Below are positions 8,953 to 17,384 of a stretch of 29,225 nucleotides of DNA, piece by piece. This stretch comes from Elusimicrobiota bacterium (GTDB lineage Bacteria; Elusimicrobiota; Elusimicrobia; Elusimicrobiales; Elusimicrobiaceae). Both the position numbers and the translations under genes were made by a program. The notes beneath the pieces were generated by a model that searched no databases, was not told the origin of the DNA, and was given only the letters and a program-made list of their open reading frames with translations. Where the stretch lies: NCBI GenBank assembly GCA_023393825.1, contig JAEXBW010000055.1, forward strand, positions 1 to 29,225, in the 5' to 3' direction. Position 1 is the stretch's first letter; the number at the start of each line of letters is the position of its first letter.

Positions 8953-11900
8953 TTATTGCTGTTTTTGTATAGAGATAAGCGGCGCAATGCCTTCCAACAA
9001 AAATCTTGCCGCTTCTATGGGGTTTTGATTGCGGTGGTATATTCTAAGTCCGTCGCCGTTTGGCGCAGGGATAAACTTTAGCGAACTTTTAAATTTATTC
9101 AGTAATGCGCTGATAGTATCTGCGGAGATTGCAAAGCCGCGTATAAAAAAGAATTCCGTATAATTATCTCCGCTTTCTATGTGGCGTATATTAAGGCTGC
9201 CCGCATCGGCGGAAAGCTGCAAAACGTTAACAAGGTTTTTAAGCTCTTGCGGTGCGGGGCCGCTTAAGTCTTCCAATTTAGAAAGCAGAACTCTTTTTTG
9301 GTCCTTATCGGCGGACATAAGTTCTTTATAATAGCGCAAACGCTCGCTGTCGTTGGGCAGATAGTCGGGCGGGATATAGGCCGCAATGCGCAAATTGGTT
9401 GTGGCAAAAAGCTTCTTTTCCACCACTTCACCCTTAAGTTTTTTAACTTCGGCCGATACTAAATCGCAATAAAGCGCAAGGCCGACTTCGTTTACATAAC
9501 CGTGCTGGCGTATGCCCAAAAGTTCGCCGCCGCCCCTTATTTCCAAATCCCTTAAAGCAAGTTTAAACCCGCTGCCAAGCTCGCTAAATTCCATTAAGGC
9601 GGAAAGGCGTTTTTTGGCGTCTTCGGTAGTATCTTTTTCCGCCGTTTTTATTCTGCCGAAGAATGAGTTGACGGAATAATCCTGCTCTTTCTTTTTAAAC
9701 AGCCAGTCGGGGTGCAAAAGATAGCAGTAAGCTTTTGTGTTGCCGCGCCCTATTCTGCCGCGTAATTGATAAAGTTGTGCAAGGCCAAAGTCTTGCGCGT
9801 TTTCCACAATAAGCGTGTTGGCATTGGTAACGTCCAAGCCCGATTCTATTATTGTGGAGGCTAAAAGCACGTCGTATTTTTTATTATAAAAATCCCAAAG
9901 GGTGGTTTCCAGCTCGCGCTCGTCCAGCTGCCCGTGGGCCATACAGATGCGCGCTTCGGGCAATAACTGCTGAAGGCGTATAAGTTTTTCCTTCATACTT
10001 TCTACCCTGTTATAAAGGTAAAAAACCTGCCCGCCTCTGCCAATTTCCTCGCGCACGGCAAGCGCCACAATATCGTCGCTGTAAGGCATAAGACGTGTTT
10101 TAATTGGCATGCGGCCCTGCGGCGGAGTTTCTATAACGGACATATCGCGCAGGCTTGAAAGTGATTGGTTTAAAGTTCTGGGTATCGGCGTGGCGGAAAG
10201 CATTAAAGTATGTACGCCTAAAGATTTTGCTTTTATTTTTTCTTTCTGTTTTACGCCAAAGCGGTGTTCCTCGTCTATAATACAAAGGCCGAGGTTTTTA
10301 AATTCAATATCTTTTGAAAGTAATCTGTGCGTGCCTACGGCAATATCAACAAGGCCTTTTTTTATGTCTGCCACTATCGGCTTTTGCTCTTTTTTGGTTT
10401 GGAAGCGGCTTAACATTTCCACCCGCACGGGAAAGCCTGATAAGCGTGATTTGAAAGTTTTAAAATGTTGCGCGGCTAAAACTGTCGTCGGTACCAGTAC
10501 CAAAACCTGCCTGCCGCTTAGCGCGGCCTTAAGCGCGGCGCGCATTGCCACTTCCGTCTTGCCAAAGCCGACATCGCCTATCAACACGCGGTCCATTGCT
10601 CTTTCCTGCGTTATATCAAGCAGAATTTCCGCTATGGCTTTTGTTTGGTCTTCCGTCTGCTCGTAGGGGAAGGAATCTGCAAATTCCCTTTCCAATCTGT
10701 CGTCGCCAAGAAGGACGGCGGCTTTGTTGGCTTGACGCAAGGCTTCCAACTTTAAAATTTCTTTTGCGGTTTTTTGCGCGTCTTCTTTTACGCGTTTTTT
10801 AACTTCTTTCCATGTATTGCCGCTTAGGGAGGATATGCGCGGAGCTTTGCCTTTAATGCCTATGTACTTTTGTATTTTTTTAAAGTCGCTTATGGGGACG
10901 TAAAGCTTCTCGCCGCGTTTAAACTCTATTATCAGGCAGTCAACTGGTATGCCGTCATTTTCCAAAGTTTCAAGGCCTATGTAGCGGCCTATGCCGTGCT
11001 CTTGGTGGACGATATAATCACCCGCCTCCAACTCTTTAAAGCGGACGTGTTTTGCCTGCGTGCTGTCAAATTTGCGCACAAGGGCGGAAGAGCGGTAATT
11101 TCTGTTTAATACTTCGCCCGAGGTTATAAAAGCAAATTTTTCCGACGGGTTATAAAAGCCCTGCCTTAAAGAATTTATAACCATAGGCAAATTTTTAAGA
11201 TTAGGATAGTCGTTAAAAACATCTTGCAATCTGTCCAGTTCGCCGCGGTTAAGGCAGAAGAAAGTTATATCGTAATTTTCTTTTTTAAGGCGGCCTGTTT
11301 CCGTATTAAAAAGGCTTAAATCCCCGTTAAAACTTATATTGGGGCGAAGGTTTGCGTCTTCGGCATTTTGCGCGGCAAAGGGGGATATTACTGTTATTTC
11401 TCCCTCAAAATCTGCAAGGTTTTCTTCCTGCGGGTTATCAAGGAAAATGTCAAAATTTTTGGTCCAGTTTTTAAGCAGGGAAAGTTCATCATCGTATTTT
11501 ACGGGGATTATTGCTACTTCGCTTAAATTGGTTTTGGTGTTTTGCGTTTCCAAATCAAAAAGGGAAAGCGTTGTTATGGTGTTGCCGCTAAAGTAAATTC
11601 TGCACGGCAGGGCGGAGTTGATGGGGAATATATCCACAACGGAGCCGCGCACGGCGTACTGCGCGGGCTTTTCCGTAAAGTCATTTCTCTCGTAGCCTGC
11701 GGCTTCAAGGGAGGAAAGTAAATCCGCGCGGGTAATTGTTTGCGCTATTTTTATTGTGGTTATTCTGCTTAAAAAATCTTTTTTCCCCGGCAGGGCAATT
11801 TGCGCATTGGCGTAAGTTGTGGCCGCTAAAACGGAGCTTTGGCAGCTTGCCATATCGTAGAGGGCGGAGTAGAGCGAAAATTTATCTTCCCCAATAATAA

Positions 11901-12072
11901 CGGGTGTAACGGGGCCGTTTTGCGGGCAGAAGGTTTTAAGCGCGGCGGAAAAGTCTTCCAACTCGTCTTCGTTTTTGCAGACAAAAAGGCAACGCCCGCC
12001 TTTTTGTTTTATATGGGTGTATATAAAAAAAGCAGCGGCTGAAGTATTGGGTAGGCCTGTAATAATCTGCAT
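8953..12072 (-). CDS. mfd: Transcription-repair coupling factor Mfd
   Basis: 1,039 residues (Escherichia coli Mfd is 1,148). Mfd removes RNA polymerase stalled at DNA lesions and recruits UvrA for nucleotide excision repair. The UvrB-like N-terminus (about 1-330) has VRGSVVDIFP at 141-150. The RNA-polymerase interaction domain (about 340-410) has GDYIVHQEHGIGRYIGLE. The SF2 translocase follows: Walker A GDVGFGKTE (499-507), DEEH at 600-603, then LSATPIPRTL, STIIESGLDV and QLRGRIGRG. The last 200 residues are the autoinhibitory TRCF domain. The start at 12072 has only a weak AGAAG upstream. It follows the terminator of the PBP gene, so it may have its own promoter. Mfd next to SurA/PpiC-type genes is an arrangement known from other bacteria. 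Confidence 0.97.
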   Translation of the reverse strand: MQIITGLPNTSAAAFFIYTHIKQKGGRCLFVCKNEDELEDFSAALKTFCPQNGPVTPVIIGEDKFSLYSALYDMASCQSSVLAATTYANAQIALPGKKDFLSRITTIKIAQTITRADLLSSLEAAGYERNDFTEKPAQYAVRGSVVDIFPINSALPCRIYFSGNTITTLSLFDLETQNTKTNLSEVAIIPVKYDDELSLLKNWTKNFDIFLDNPQEENLADFEGEITVISPFAAQNAEDANLRPNISFNGDLSLFNTETGRLKKENYDITFFCLNRGELDRLQDVFNDYPNLKNLPMVINSLRQGFYNPSEKFAFITSGEVLNRNYRSSALVRKFDSTQAKHVRFKELEAGDYIVHQEHGIGRYIGLETLENDGIPVDCLIIEFKRGEKLYVPISDFKKIQKYIGIKGKAPRISSLSGNTWKEVKKRVKEDAQKTAKEILKLEALRQANKAAVLLGDDRLEREFADSFPYEQTEDQTKAIAEILLDITQERAMDRVLIGDVGFGKTEVAMRAALKAALSGRQVLVLVPTTVLAAQHFKTFKSRLSGFPVRVEMLSRFQTKKEQKPIVADIKKGLVDIAVGTHRLLSKDIEFKNLGLCIIDEEHRFGVKQKEKIKAKSLGVHTLMLSATPIPRTLNQSLSSLRDMSVIETPPQGRMPIKTRLMPYSDDIVALAVREEIGRGGQVFYLYNRVESMKEKLIRLQQLLPEARICMAHGQLDERELETTLWDFYNKKYDVLLASTIIESGLDVTNANTLIVENAQDFGLAQLYQLRGRIGRGNTKAYCYLLHPDWLFKKKEQDYSVNSFFGRIKTAEKDTTEDAKKRLSALMEFSELGSGFKLALRDLEIRGGGELLGIRQHGYVNEVGLALYCDLVSAEVKKLKGEVVEKKLFATTNLRIAAYIPPDYLPNDSERLRYYKELMSADKDQKRVLLSKLEDLSGPAPQELKNLVNVLQLSADAGSLNIRHIESGDNYTEFFFIRGFAISADTISALLNKFKSSLKFIPAPNGDGLRIYHRNQNPIEAARFLLEGIAPLISIQKQQ

Positions 12073-12093
12073 AATAAAACTTCTTTTACTTAT

Positions 12094-12126
12094 TTAAAAG
12101 CGCGGCGCGCTAAAACAACGCCGCGC
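12094..12126 (-). terminator. Probable terminator of the PBP1A gene
   Basis: An 8-bp all-GC stem (12100-12107 with 12119-12126) around an 11-base loop, followed on the minus strand by a short T-rich run (TTTT, then AAATA). It lies just after the PBP stop and before mfd. The T tract is short, so termination may be partial. Confidence 0.6.
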
Positions 12127-12135
12127 GTAAAACTG

Positions 12136-14262
12136 TTAGAACGAAACGGGTTCCGTCCCTTTTTTAAATGCTTCCAAAAATTTCTTTCTGTCCGTGGGTG
12201 TGGCAAGCTTGCCTGTTTCGGGGTTGATAAAAGCAAAAGAGATACCTTCAGGCACAGCAAAATCGGTAACGGGTTCGTCTTTTAGAATATCCTGCATAAT
12301 ATCGGCCCACCAGTGCGCCACGGTGCCGCCGCCCGTCCAGTTGCCCGCTTTTTGGGAGGTATCATCATCGTAACCCATCCAAGCGGCCGCCGCTATATTG
12401 GGCGTCATACCTATAAACCACATATCTCTGTGATTTTGGGAGGTACCCGTTTTACCCGCCACGGGGCGGTTTAAAATGCGCGCCGCGCCGCCTGTGCCGC
12501 GCTGAACAACGCCTTTCATCATATTAATAAGCAGGAAGGAATCCTGCGGGGAAAATTCTGCCTTTTCTTCGGGTATATGCTGCTCAAGTACGCGTCCGTT
12601 TTGGTCTTCCACGCGCTCTATTGCATAGTCTTCCGTGCGGATACCGTTGTTGGCAAAAGTGGCAAGGCCGTTAAGGTGCTCCTGCATTGTTACCACGGAA
12701 ACGCCCAAAGATAAAGCGGGTGCGTTTGGCAGTTCTGACTTAAGGCCCGCACGTCTTGAAACGTCAATAGTATTTGGTATGCCCACGGCGTCAATAAGGT
12801 TTACCGCCACAAGGTTTTTGGAAAGTTCCAAACCCCTGCGCAATGTTACCAAACCCGATGACTTTCCGCCGTAGTTCTTTGGCGCCCAAACGTCAAAATC
12901 TTTACCGTACATAAAGGACTGGGAGGCAAGATCCAAAGAATATTGGTCTTTGGCTTCGTCAAACACTTTCCAGTTTTTGCCGTCGTAGTAAAAGACCATT
13001 TCCAAATCTTTAATAAGGGAGGCGGGGGTATAACCCTTTTCTAAAGCGGCCATCCAAACATAAGGTTTAAATGAGGAGCCGGGCTGGCGTTTGGCCTGCG
13101 TGGCGCGGTTAAAGCGGGATTCTTCGTAATCTCTGCCGCCTACCATAACGCGAATTGCGCCTGTTTTAACGTCGCGCGCCAAAAACGCGCCTTGCAGTTG
13201 CGGATATTCCTGCTGTTCCTTTTTTTCTTCCTGCGGCTGTTCTTCGTCTTGCGGGCCTTCTTCCGTTTCTTCTTCCGCAATTTCTTCGTCAACCACTTCT
13301 ATACCTAAATTTTTGGCTATTTTAATATCGTATTCGTGCAGGCGGTCATTCATAATTTTTTCCGCCGCGGCTTGTTCTTCTATATCAATGGTTGTGTAAA
13401 TATTAAGGCCGCTTTTCCAAAAGGCTTCTACGCCGTATTTAGGCTCTAAAATACGCCTTATATATTCAATAAAATAAAGGCCGGGGCGCGAACCGAAGGC
13501 TTTGCGTTTGGGCATGGGTTCTTTTTTGGCGGCAACGGCTTCTTCCGCCGTGATAAAACCCATTTCCTGCATAGAGTTTAACACCAAGGCGCGCCTTGTT
13601 TTGGCAAGTTGCGGGCTGTTAAAAGGGTTGTAGCGGCTGGGCAGGGGGATAATGCCTACCAACATTGCGCTTTCGCCCAAGGTAAGGTCGTTTAAATCTT
13701 TATCAAAATACTTTTTTGCGGCGGCTTTAACGCCGTAAGCGCCTTCGCCCAAGTAAATTTGGTTAAGGTAAAGCTGTAAAATTTCCTGCTTGCTAAACGC
13801 GTGTTCTATTTGCACGGCAAGGAAGATTTCCCTTATTTTCCTTATAATCTTTTTTTCGTTTGTTAAAAATATACCGCGGGAAAGCTGTTGGGTTACCGTA
13901 GAGCCGCCCTGCGCCGCTTTGCCCATAACAATATCGCTTATAAGCGCGCGGAATATGCCTTTAACGGAAAAGCCCGCATGGTTAAAAAAGTTCCTATCTT
14001 CCATAGATATTACCGCGTTTTGTATATCTACGGGTATTTCCTCCAGCGGGACAAGCTGGCGCTTTTCTACGGAAAATTCATATATAAGGTTATTATGCCT
14101 GTCAAAAACCTTGGTGGTAACGGAGGGGGAATATTCTTCCAGCTCGTATACGGGCGGCATACCCGAAAAGATGTAGTAAGTTACCGCGGCCGCACCCAAG
14201 ATGATAAAAGCGGCAACGGCCGTAAAGGAGAAAATGAAAAATTTGGACTTTAATATATTCAT
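12136..14262 (-). CDS. mrcA: Class A penicillin-binding protein (PBP1A type, transglycosylase/transpeptidase)
   Basis: 708 residues. An N-terminal membrane anchor (about 9-32) precedes a glycosyltransferase-51 domain with catalytic E88 (MEDRNFFNH), GGSTVTQQL (119-127) and the LYLNQIYLGEGAYGV block (164-178). The transpeptidase domain has SxxK at S396-K399 (GSSFKP), SKN at 481-483 and KTG at 604-606. It polymerises and cross-links peptidoglycan from the periplasmic face of the inner membrane. Between the two domains, residues 323-353 are a Glu/Gln-rich low-complexity stretch, longer than a simple linker. The gene is transcribed divergently from the sensor kinase gene. A perfect TATAAT ends six bases before the ATG, with no Shine-Dalgarno. 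It could equally be named ponA. Confidence 0.95.
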   Translation of the reverse strand: MNILKSKFFIFSFTAVAAFIILGAAAVTYYIFSGMPPVYELEEYSPSVTTKVFDRHNNLIYEFSVEKRQLVPLEEIPVDIQNAVISMEDRNFFNHAGFSVKGIFRALISDIVMGKAAQGGSTVTQQLSRGIFLTNEKKIIRKIREIFLAVQIEHAFSKQEILQLYLNQIYLGEGAYGVKAAAKKYFDKDLNDLTLGESAMLVGIIPLPSRYNPFNSPQLAKTRRALVLNSMQEMGFITAEEAVAAKKEPMPKRKAFGSRPGLYFIEYIRRILEPKYGVEAFWKSGLNIYTTIDIEEQAAAEKIMNDRLHEYDIKIAKNLGIEVVDEEIAEEETEEGPQDEEQPQEEKKEQQEYPQLQGAFLARDVKTGAIRVMVGGRDYEESRFNRATQAKRQPGSSFKPYVWMAALEKGYTPASLIKDLEMVFYYDGKNWKVFDEAKDQYSLDLASQSFMYGKDFDVWAPKNYGGKSSGLVTLRRGLELSKNLVAVNLIDAVGIPNTIDVSRRAGLKSELPNAPALSLGVSVVTMQEHLNGLATFANNGIRTEDYAIERVEDQNGRVLEQHIPEEKAEFSPQDSFLLINMMKGVVQRGTGGAARILNRPVAGKTGTSQNHRDMWFIGMTPNIAAAAWMGYDDDTSQKAGNWTGGGTVAHWWADIMQDILKDEPVTDFAVPEGISFAFINPETGKLATPTDRKKFLEAFKKGTEPVSF

Positions 14263-14297
14263 AGCTAAATTATATCAATTATGAGGGGGGATTAAAA
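14263..14297 (-). promoter_or_regulatory. Candidate leaderless promoter of the PBP1A gene
   Basis: On the minus strand a perfect TATAAT (14274-14269) ends six bases before the ATG at 14262. A weak -35 (TTTTAA, 14297-14292) lies 17 bases upstream. There is no room for a ribosome-binding site, so the mRNA should start at or next to the ATG. Confidence 0.6.
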
Positions 14298-14325
14298 ACA
14301 ACTCTAAAATTAGTAGAATTAGTAT
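14292..14325 (+). promoter_or_regulatory. Candidate leaderless promoter of the sensor kinase operon
   Basis: TTAAAA (14292-14297), a 16-base spacer, then TAGAAT (14314-14319), six bases before the ATG at 14326. The -35 shares its position with the weak -35 of the divergent PBP1A promoter, so the two would compete or be regulated together. No Shine-Dalgarno is present. Confidence 0.5.
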
Positions 14326-15426
14326 ATGGCCATTTATAAAAAGCATCAATGCGGGGTTTCCTGCTGTCTGGAGAATAAGGACTTATATAAGATTACTCAA
14401 GACAGTGAGAAAGGACTCTTTTGTGATGTAGCCGATTCCCCGAAATATGCCTGCGTTTACCTGCTTGACGGCAAGAGTAAATGCGCTTTTGTTTATGGCT
14501 GCCACGGCGATTTTTGCCCCTCTTTTAAGAAAGACTTACTTGGCAGTTCCGTACATAAGACCGCTCACGATAAAGCTTTTGAAGGCCGTAAAGTGATATA
14601 TGAATGGTTCTTTGGGGAAGAAAAAACAGCCTTCTATCAAACAACACTTATCCCTTTACAAGACAACGACGGCAATACCCAAAGTGTTTTGGGTTTTGTA
14701 ACCGCTTTAGACGAGTCCCGCGCTTTTATTAACAAAGATTTTGCGGTTGCCGACGACGCGGACAGAGGTTTCGTCCGCCTGATGATAAACGCAAGGGAAG
14801 AAGAAAAACGCCAAATATCACGCGCGCTTCATGACGAAATAGGCACGGCGGCTGTTATGATAAATTCCCTTTTAGGTATATTGAAGGAAGACATAAAAGA
14901 AGGTAAACAAAGTGCGGCACTTGAAAATATAAAGAATGTTGAAGAAGCGGTGGAAGGTTCATTATCCAGAATCAAAAAAGTTATTATAAACCTCCGCCCG
15001 CCGCAAATTACGGAAGTAGGTTTAAACTCCGCCGTCAAAGAACTTTTAGATAATATGGAAGGCAGCGTTCCGCTTGCGTTTGACTATAAATATAACATAG
15101 CGGAAGACACAAAAATGTCGGAAAACGTAAAAATTACGCTTTACAGAATTGTGCAGGAATCCTTAAGTAATGCCGTAAAGCACGCTAAAGCCAAAAACTT
15201 TAAAATAATTTTTACGGAGGACGATTCTGACATATTTTTAACTGTTCAGGACGACGGTATCGGGTATCCCAAAGGCGGACATAAAGGCACAAACAAACTG
15301 GGTATACGCGGTATGAAAGAGAGCGTAACAAATTTAGGTGGCACAATAAGTATAGAGGGCGTTAAAGGAAAAGGCACAACAATTTCCGTTATCTGCCCCA
15401 AAATATCCTATGCGAGGAAAATATGA
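14326..15426 (+). CDS. NarL-family soluble sensor histidine kinase with Cys-rich sensor region
   Basis: 366 residues with no signal peptide or membrane segment, so it senses something in the cytoplasm. Residues 1-64 hold eight cysteines (9, 13, 14, 33, 43, 53, 59, 64). Residues about 40-140 look like a PAS-type fold. The HisKA_3 dimerisation domain has the phosphorylated H169 in SRALHDEIGTAAVMI. The ATPase domain has ESLSNAVKHA (278-287), DDGIGY (309-314) and GIRGMKESV (326-334). Such kinases phosphorylate LuxR-type regulators, and the next gene is one, overlapping by four bases (ATGA). The Cys cluster suggests redox, metal or Fe-S sensing, as in NreB, but the spacing differs from the NreB CxxC pairs, so this is inference. 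Confidence 0.9.
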   Translation: MAIYKKHQCGVSCCLENKDLYKITQDSEKGLFCDVADSPKYACVYLLDGKSKCAFVYGCHGDFCPSFKKDLLGSSVHKTAHDKAFEGRKVIYEWFFGEEKTAFYQTTLIPLQDNDGNTQSVLGFVTALDESRAFINKDFAVADDADRGFVRLMINAREEEKRQISRALHDEIGTAAVMINSLLGILKEDIKEGKQSAALENIKNVEEAVEGSLSRIKKVIINLRPPQITEVGLNSAVKELLDNMEGSVPLAFDYKYNIAEDTKMSENVKITLYRIVQESLSNAVKHAKAKNFKIIFTEDDSDIFLTVQDDGIGYPKGGHKGTNKLGIRGMKESVTNLGGTISIEGVKGKGTTISVICPKISYARKI

Positions 15427-16064
15427 TAAAGATTGTAATGGCCGACGACCATATAATGGTACGCAGCGGCATACGTTCAGTGCTTGAGAGAAAAGACAAA
15501 GATATGCAGGTTGTTGAGGAGTTTTCAAACGGTAAGGAATTGCTGGAATACGCAAAAAATAATGACGCGGATGTATATTTGGTAGATATTTCCATGCCGC
15601 TTTTAAACGGTATAGAAGCTACGCAAAAACTCCTTAAAATTAAACCTGAAGCTAAAGTTATAATACTAAGCATGTACGATGACAGAATTTCAGTTGAAAA
15701 AGCTATGAAAGCCGGCGCAAAAGGCTTTGTTGTAAAAGTATCCACCGTGGACGAAATTGTGGAAGCCATAAAGGAAGTAAGCAAAGACAGATTCTTCCTT
15801 TGCTCCCGCGTTTCAAAATATGTTGTGCAGGGCTTTTTAGACAAAACATCGGGCAAAAAACCCAAAGGCTCTTTAACGCCTAAAGAAAGAGAAATTTTGC
15901 AGTTGATAGCCGAAGGCTACAGCAGCAAAAAGATAGCGGCGGAATTTGGTCTTTCACTTAACACAATTCACGTCCATAGAAACAATATTATGCGTAAACT
16001 TAAAATACACAAACAGGCCGAACTTATAAGATACGCACTTAAAGAAGGAATAGCGCATATATAA
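15423..16064 (+). CDS. NarL/FixJ-family response regulator
   Basis: 213 residues. The receiver domain (1-120) has the acidic pair D8/D9, the phosphorylated D55 (VYLVDISMP), S83 and K105. The C-terminal LuxR-type helix-turn-helix (about 146-210) has LTPKEREILQLIAEGYSSKK and LSLNTIHVHRNNIMRKL. It is the evident partner of the kinase immediately upstream. The start has a GAGGA site (in gcgaggaaaat before the ATG). Its stop codon shares one base with the rsmD start. Target promoters are unknown; the shared operon start next to the divergent PBP1A promoter makes 14263-14325 one possible binding region. Confidence 0.95.
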   Translation: MIKIVMADDHIMVRSGIRSVLERKDKDMQVVEEFSNGKELLEYAKNNDADVYLVDISMPLLNGIEATQKLLKIKPEAKVIILSMYDDRISVEKAMKAGAKGFVVKVSTVDEIVEAIKEVSKDRFFLCSRVSKYVVQGFLDKTSGKKPKGSLTPKEREILQLIAEGYSSKKIAAEFGLSLNTIHVHRNNIMRKLKIHKQAELIRYALKEGIAHI

Positions 16065-16654
16065 TGAGGATTATCGCAGGCACAGCCAGGGGACGTAAGT
16101 TAATTTCAGTCTCCAAAAATTTGCCGGTAAAGCCGATTTCCGACAGGATTAAACAGTCCGTGTTTGATATTATACGCCCGCGCATACCCGCGGCTATAAT
16201 GCTGGATTTATTTTCAGGCACGGGCAATGTTTCCATGGAAGCGCTTTCCCGCGGGGCTTTAAAAGCCGTTATGGTTGATAAAGAACCCGCCTGTCTTAAA
16301 GCCGCCACTCGCAATTTGCAACATTTGGGATTTGAAGACAGAGGTAAAGTTTTAAAAGGTGATTTACTTAAAGACCTTAAATGGCTGGGCGCATACAGCG
16401 GTGCGGATAAGTACGACATTATTTTTATGGGGCCGCCTTACAGAGATATCAAAAATATCCCTTTAAGCTTTAGCGGCCCCGTTCTTGCTTCCGTCGCAAA
16501 AGCGCAGCTTTTGGCAAAAGACGGCATTATAGTTTTGCAGCATCATAAAAACGAAACTTTTGAAGTCCCCTCCCCGCTTGAAGTTTACCGCGAGGAGAAA
16601 TACGGTGATACTTTAGTCCATTTTTTAAGGCATAAAGCCGATGATACCAAATAA
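16064..16654 (+). CDS. rsmD: RsmD-family 16S rRNA (guanine-N2) methyltransferase, unusual motif IV
   Basis: 196 residues, the usual size. RsmD methylates G966 (E. coli numbering) of 16S rRNA with S-adenosylmethionine. The N-terminus MRIIAGTARGRKL, the SDRIKQSVFDII segment and the SAM-binding DLFSGTGN (48-55) are typical. Motif IV, normally (D/N)PP(Y/F), reads GPPY with G123 encoded by ggg at 16430-16432, so the residue that normally holds the target amine is missing. It shares one base with the response regulator stop and overlaps the following nuclease gene by 14 bases. Confidence 0.88.
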   Translation: MRIIAGTARGRKLISVSKNLPVKPISDRIKQSVFDIIRPRIPAAIMLDLFSGTGNVSMEALSRGALKAVMVDKEPACLKAATRNLQHLGFEDRGKVLKGDLLKDLKWLGAYSGADKYDIIFMGPPYRDIKNIPLSFSGPVLASVAKAQLLAKDGIIVLQHHKNETFEVPSPLEVYREEKYGDTLVHFLRHKADDTK

Positions 16655-17384
16655 CGAGAGAGAGCTTAATTATTCCAAAGTAAAGACTTACAGGGACTGC
16701 CCTTACCTTTTTAAACTTAAATATGTTGAAGGCAAAAGGGAAGGTTTAAGTCCCGCCACCTCTCTGGGCGTTTCCATACACCGTACGCTTGAAGAATACC
16801 ACGCAAACAGCAATGACCCCAGCGAACTTTTAAAATACTATAACCGCTGCTGGCTTGGCGCGGGTTATTCCGGCGCGGCGGAGCAAATGGAATATTATCT
16901 TAAAGGCCGCAATATGCTTGAAGTTTACGAGCAGAATGAATATTCCCGCAACACAACCGTATCCGCAACCGAAAGGGAATTTATTTTTGTTTACGAAGGT
17001 TGGACATTCCGCGGCAAAATAGACCGCATAGATAAATACGAAGACGGCTCCTGGGAAGTTATTGACTATAAAACAGATGCCGCCTTAGACGATAATTTTG
17101 ATATTAAATCTTCCCTTCAGCTTGGCATTTACAGCATTGGCGCGCGCCGCGCGTGGAATATGCAAAAAGGAAAAGTTACCATACACTTTGTAACTTTAGA
17201 TAAAAAAATCTCCGCAGATTTTACCTGCTTTGACGAACAGCAAATTTTAAATACCTTTATAGAAGCGGGCAAGAAAATAGAAAATATGGAATATGACCCT
17301 AACACGGAACATTGCCCTCTTTGCCTTATGAATAACCGTTGCCCGTTCAGCTCCGTTAAGAAAGAAGAAGAGGAGGAAAAATGA
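16641..17384 (+). CDS. RecB-like PD-(D/E)XK nuclease with probable Fe-S cluster
   Basis: 247 residues. The nuclease core has H47, D128 (GKIDRID), D142-Y-K144 (EVIDYKTD) and Q160 (LQLGIY), the full set for the Cas4/AddB/RecB C-terminal nuclease family. C20 (YRDCP) plus C225, C228 and C234 (CPLCLMNNRC) form the four-cysteine pattern that holds a 4Fe-4S cluster in AddB and Cas4. No helicase domain or CRISPR array is visible, so this is a stand-alone family member, probably in DNA repair or end processing. The C-terminus is a Glu-rich tail. It overlaps rsmD by 14 bases and the TPR gene by four (ATGA). Confidence 0.87.
   Translation: MIPNNERELNYSKVKTYRDCPYLFKLKYVEGKREGLSPATSLGVSIHRTLEEYHANSNDPSELLKYYNRCWLGAGYSGAAEQMEYYLKGRNMLEVYEQNEYSRNTTVSATEREFIFVYEGWTFRGKIDRIDKYEDGSWEVIDYKTDAALDDNFDIKSSLQLGIYSIGARRAWNMQKGKVTIHFVTLDKKISADFTCFDEQQILNTFIEAGKKIENMEYDPNTEHCPLCLMNNRCPFSSVKKEEEEEK

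Noticed and set aside
16641..17384. Calling the Fe-S nuclease Cas4
   Set aside because: No cas1, cas2 or CRISPR array is in the window; the same four-Cys pattern occurs in AddB-like and stand-alone RecB-like nucleases.
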